A stretch of DNA of 8,698 bases from assembly GCA_902803255.1 (NCBI GenBank), contig CADCPG010000082.1, positions 1 to 8,698 of the forward strand. The letters are read 5' to 3'. The position numbers and the translations under genes are program-made. The notes under the pieces were generated by a model that did no database searches, was not told where the DNA came from, and worked only from the letters and a program-made list of their open reading frames with translations. Within the stretch, counting starts at the first letter, position 1. The number at the start of each line of letters is the position of its first letter. This DNA comes from an uncultured Ruminococcus sp. Its GTDB lineage: Bacteria > Bacillota > Clostridia > Oscillospirales > CAG-272. This document shows, one piece after another, positions 7,204 to 8,698 of this stretch.

Positions 7204-7922
7204 TGACCGGCTGGATAATAGCCGGAGGGATACTTCTTCTCCTCTTCCTCATCGCGATGATCCGCGGCGAGGCCGTCCTCGAATACAACGGTGAATTCGG
7301 TCTCACGGTAAGGGTCGCCGGCATTCCGGTGCGGATCCTTCCGAAGAAGCCGAAAAAGGTAAAGATCCGGAACTACACTCCGGAGGCGCTGGAGAGGCGC
7401 CGGCGCGCCGAAGAGAAAAAGGCCGCGAAGAAGGCGGCAAAGAAAGCGGCGAAAGAGGAAAAGAAGAAGAAAAAAGCCGAAAAGGCCGAAAAGAAGGCCG
7501 AGCGGCTGAGAAAAAAGGGCAAGGAACCGCCGCCCGCGGAGAGCGGGAAGCAGGGCCCGAAGGACATCCTCCGGACGGTAAAGCTCATAACCTCGGTCGC
7601 CGAAACGGCCGTGAAGCGCTTCGGGAAGCACCTCCGGGTGCGCGTCGCGAGGCTGCACATCGACATCGCGACTGACGAGGCGGCAAAGACGGCGGTACTC
7701 TTTGGCGGAGTCGCGCAGGCAGTCGCCTACCTCGCCGCGCTGCTCGACGCGACCGGGACCCTGAGGGCACCGGCGAAGTCTGACGTCGACGTGAGGGCGG
7801 ACTTCCTGTCCGACTCGCCGCGGTTCGACATAAAGATCGGGATGTCGCTCCGCGTGTGGCAGATCTTCGACCTGATCTTCCGCAGCGCGGGCAGAGCGAT
7901 AAGGGAGCTCATACGCGGATGA
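7203..7922 (+). CDS. DUF2953 (YtfI-like) membrane-anchored protein
   Basis: Family of unknown function, typically found next to ytfJ in spore formers (ytfI-ytfJ in Bacillus subtilis). The 239 residues begin with one hydrophobic helix (about 3-20), then a short beta-type stretch (24-57: VLEYNGEFGLTVRVAGIPVRI) in which the pattern of the family is visible. A very Lys/Ala/Glu-rich segment follows (about 62-107, runs of KKAAKKAAK), likely helical or coiled. The second half (about 118-239) contains RVRVARLHIDIATDEAAKTAVLFG and DVDVRADFLSDSP, the usual C-terminal DUF2953 features. The Lys-rich insert is longer than I expect for the family. The start overlaps the scpB stop by 1 nt. A sporulation-related role with YtfJ is inference from neighbourhood only. 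Confidence 0.8.
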   Translation: MTGWIIAGGILLLLFLIAMIRGEAVLEYNGEFGLTVRVAGIPVRILPKKPKKVKIRNYTPEALERRRRAEEKKAAKKAAKKAAKEEKKKKKAEKAEKKAERLRKKGKEPPPAESGKQGPKDILRTVKLITSVAETAVKRFGKHLRVRVARLHIDIATDEAAKTAVLFGGVAQAVAYLAALLDATGTLRAPAKSDVDVRADFLSDSPRFDIKIGMSLRVWQIFDLIFRSAGRAIRELIRG

Positions 7923-7950
7923 GCACCGGCGGGGACGGCTGAGAGAATCA

Positions 7951-8100
7951 ATGTTCGCTTCCCGCGAGAATGACGGCCGGTATCAGCCGGGCCGAAAAAA
8001 CAGGGCTTCAGCCGGACACGGAGTGAAAAAGACTGTCCGGGAGGAGACTGACCGGAAGGCCCTGAACCGGAATCCACAAAACAAAAAACAGAAAGACTAG
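7951..8100 (+). CDS. Possible 49-residue basic small ORF
   Basis: In the gap between the DUF2953 gene and ytfJ one frame is open from ATG 7951 to TAG 8100. It starts MFASRENDGRYQPG and ends NPQNKKQKD. The product would be hydrophilic, rich in Arg, Lys, Asn and Gly, with no hydrophobic segment and no recognised family. GAGAG lies 5 nt before the ATG, a weak ribosome binding site. The A-rich end just before ytfJ may simply be an untranslated leader. I treat it as more likely noncoding than coding. Confidence 0.2.
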   Translation: MFASRENDGRYQPGRKNRASAGHGVKKTVREETDRKALNRNPQNKKQKD

Positions 8101-8107
8101 CATAAAC

Positions 8108-8113
8108 GGAGGA
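8108..8113 (+). promoter_or_regulatory. ytfJ ribosome binding site
   Basis: GGAGGA lies 6 nt before the ATG at 8120. It is the strongest Shine-Dalgarno in the plus-strand cluster, fitting a gene translated on its own after a 197-nt gap. I saw no convincing sigma-F or sigma-G promoter in that gap. Confidence 0.8.
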
Positions 8114-8119
8114 AATCCA

Positions 8120-8599
8120 ATGTCGGCAGACAACAAGATCCAGGAAATAATCTCCGCGTCGCTCGAGAACATCCGCTCGATGGTCGACGCCAACACCGTG
8201 GTCGGCGACCCGATCAGCACCCCCTCGGGGACCGTCATCATCCCCGTATCCAAGATCTCGATGGGCATCGCGTCGGGCGGGCTCGACTACCTCGGCAAGA
8301 ACGACGAAGCGGTGAAGTCGAAGCTCCAGAACTTCGGAGGAGGAGGCGGTACCGGCCTTACCGTCGCGCCCGTCGGATTCCTCGTCGTCTCGCCCGAGGG
8401 CAGAGTCGACATGATCAACGTCGGGACCGACAGGCCGAGCGGAACGATCGAGCAGGTGGCCGACGTCATCGAGCGCTCGCCCGACATAATCTCGAAGATC
8501 AAGGCCCTTTTCTCGAAGAAAAAGGACGAAACGGCCGTGAAGGACGTCGAGCCCGCGGGAGAGGCCGGGGCCGTCTCCGAACCGAAGAAGACCGAATAA
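8120..8599 (+). CDS. ytfJ: Sporulation protein YtfJ (GerW family)
   Basis: Small forespore protein linked to spore germination; in Bacillus subtilis gerW (ytfJ) is a forespore gene needed for normal germination. Its biochemical role is not settled. The 159 residues show the family signature almost from the start: an N-terminal helix ENIRSMVDANTVVGDPI (residues 16-32), then PSGTVIIPVSKISMGIASGG (35-54), a glycine run FGGGGGTGL (72-80), and VAPVGFLVVSPEGRVDMINV (about 82-101). The tail after about 128 is Lys/Glu-rich and low in complexity. GGAGGA 6 nt upstream fixes the start. It follows the DUF2953 gene, its usual partner. Its presence implies a spore-forming lineage, or recent descent from one. 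Confidence 0.95.
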   Translation: MSADNKIQEIISASLENIRSMVDANTVVGDPISTPSGTVIIPVSKISMGIASGGLDYLGKNDEAVKSKLQNFGGGGGTGLTVAPVGFLVVSPEGRVDMINVGTDRPSGTIEQVADVIERSPDIISKIKALFSKKKDETAVKDVEPAGEAGAVSEPKKTE

Positions 8600-8608
8600 C
8601 TGCGTTAT

Positions 8609-8652
8609 CAGGTCTCCGGCCGGCGGCGGATGCGCCGCCGGCCGGAGACCTG
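8609..8652 (+). terminator. 20-bp perfect GC-rich hairpin after ytfJ
   Basis: Positions 8609-8628 and 8633-8652 are perfect inverted copies (20 bp, 4-nt loop GATG), starting CAGGTCTCC and rich in CCGGCCGG. It begins 9 nt after the ytfJ stop. It should stop or stabilise the ytfJ transcript, but there is no T-run and the next gene starts only 11 nt later, so readthrough or an end-protecting role is equally possible. Confidence 0.45.
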
Positions 8653-8663
8653 CGCGGAAAGAC

Positions 8664-8698
8664 ATGGAAAAGATCAAACTGCAGAAATACTTCTCCGA
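8664..8698 (+). CDS. S4-domain pseudouridine synthase (RluB type), 5' end
   Basis: Only eleven complete codons are present before the window ends: MEKIKLQKYFS. This is the typical opening of the S4 RNA-binding domain of RluB/RsuA pseudouridine synthases in Clostridia, which modify uridine in rRNA. The site GGAAAG (8656-8661) is close to the ATG (2 nt). In Firmicutes rluB commonly lies near scpA-scpB, which agrees. The catalytic domain is outside the window, so RluB and RsuA cannot be told apart here. Confidence 0.6.
   Translation, partial: MEKIKLQKYFS

Overview
The window looks like the chromosome of a GC-rich, endospore-forming Clostridia-type Firmicute. This rests on gene order: lon followed by ysxC (as in Bacillus), then a site-2 protease, scpA, scpB, a DUF2953 protein, the sporulation gene ytfJ (gerW), and the first codons of an S4-domain pseudouridine synthase of the RluB type. 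No genus can be named from the sequence. The genes from lon onward have strongly GC-rich third positions, yet use ATA and AGG freely.

Layout. Positions 1-599 hold no convincing gene. They are less GC-rich than the rest and unusually rich in inverted repeats; the largest is a bulged stem-loop spanning about 145-271. Positions 600-1382 are a minus-strand unit: a near-consensus promoter, a palindrome at the predicted transcript start, a 19-codon ORF, then a 207-209 residue membrane protein of unknown function. Positions 1383-1582 are spacer, ending in a 13-bp perfect palindrome that overlaps the -35 box of the lon promoter. Positions 1583-8698 form one co-directional plus-strand cluster.

How the genes fit together. 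Lon does ATP-dependent proteolysis. YsxC is a GTPase for assembly of the large ribosomal subunit; its start overlaps the lon stop. The M50 protein is an intramembrane metalloprotease. ScpA and ScpB are the non-SMC subunits of the chromosome condensin. The DUF2953 protein and YtfJ are a conserved neighbour pair, and YtfJ is a forespore/germination protein. Most gaps are short or absent (10-nt overlap lon/ysxC, 1-nt overlap scpB/DUF2953), which suggests an operon; larger gaps lie before scpA, scpB and ytfJ.

The coding part is ordinary housekeeping. The parts worth a second look are the noncoding first 1.6 kb (structured repeats, a recurring CAAAAGCGCC word, the palindrome on the lon promoter, the divergent small-ORF/membrane-protein unit) and a C7 run with slippery-site geometry at the lon/ysxC junction. 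I found no CRISPR array, no intact mobile element, no tRNA or rRNA, and no defence system.
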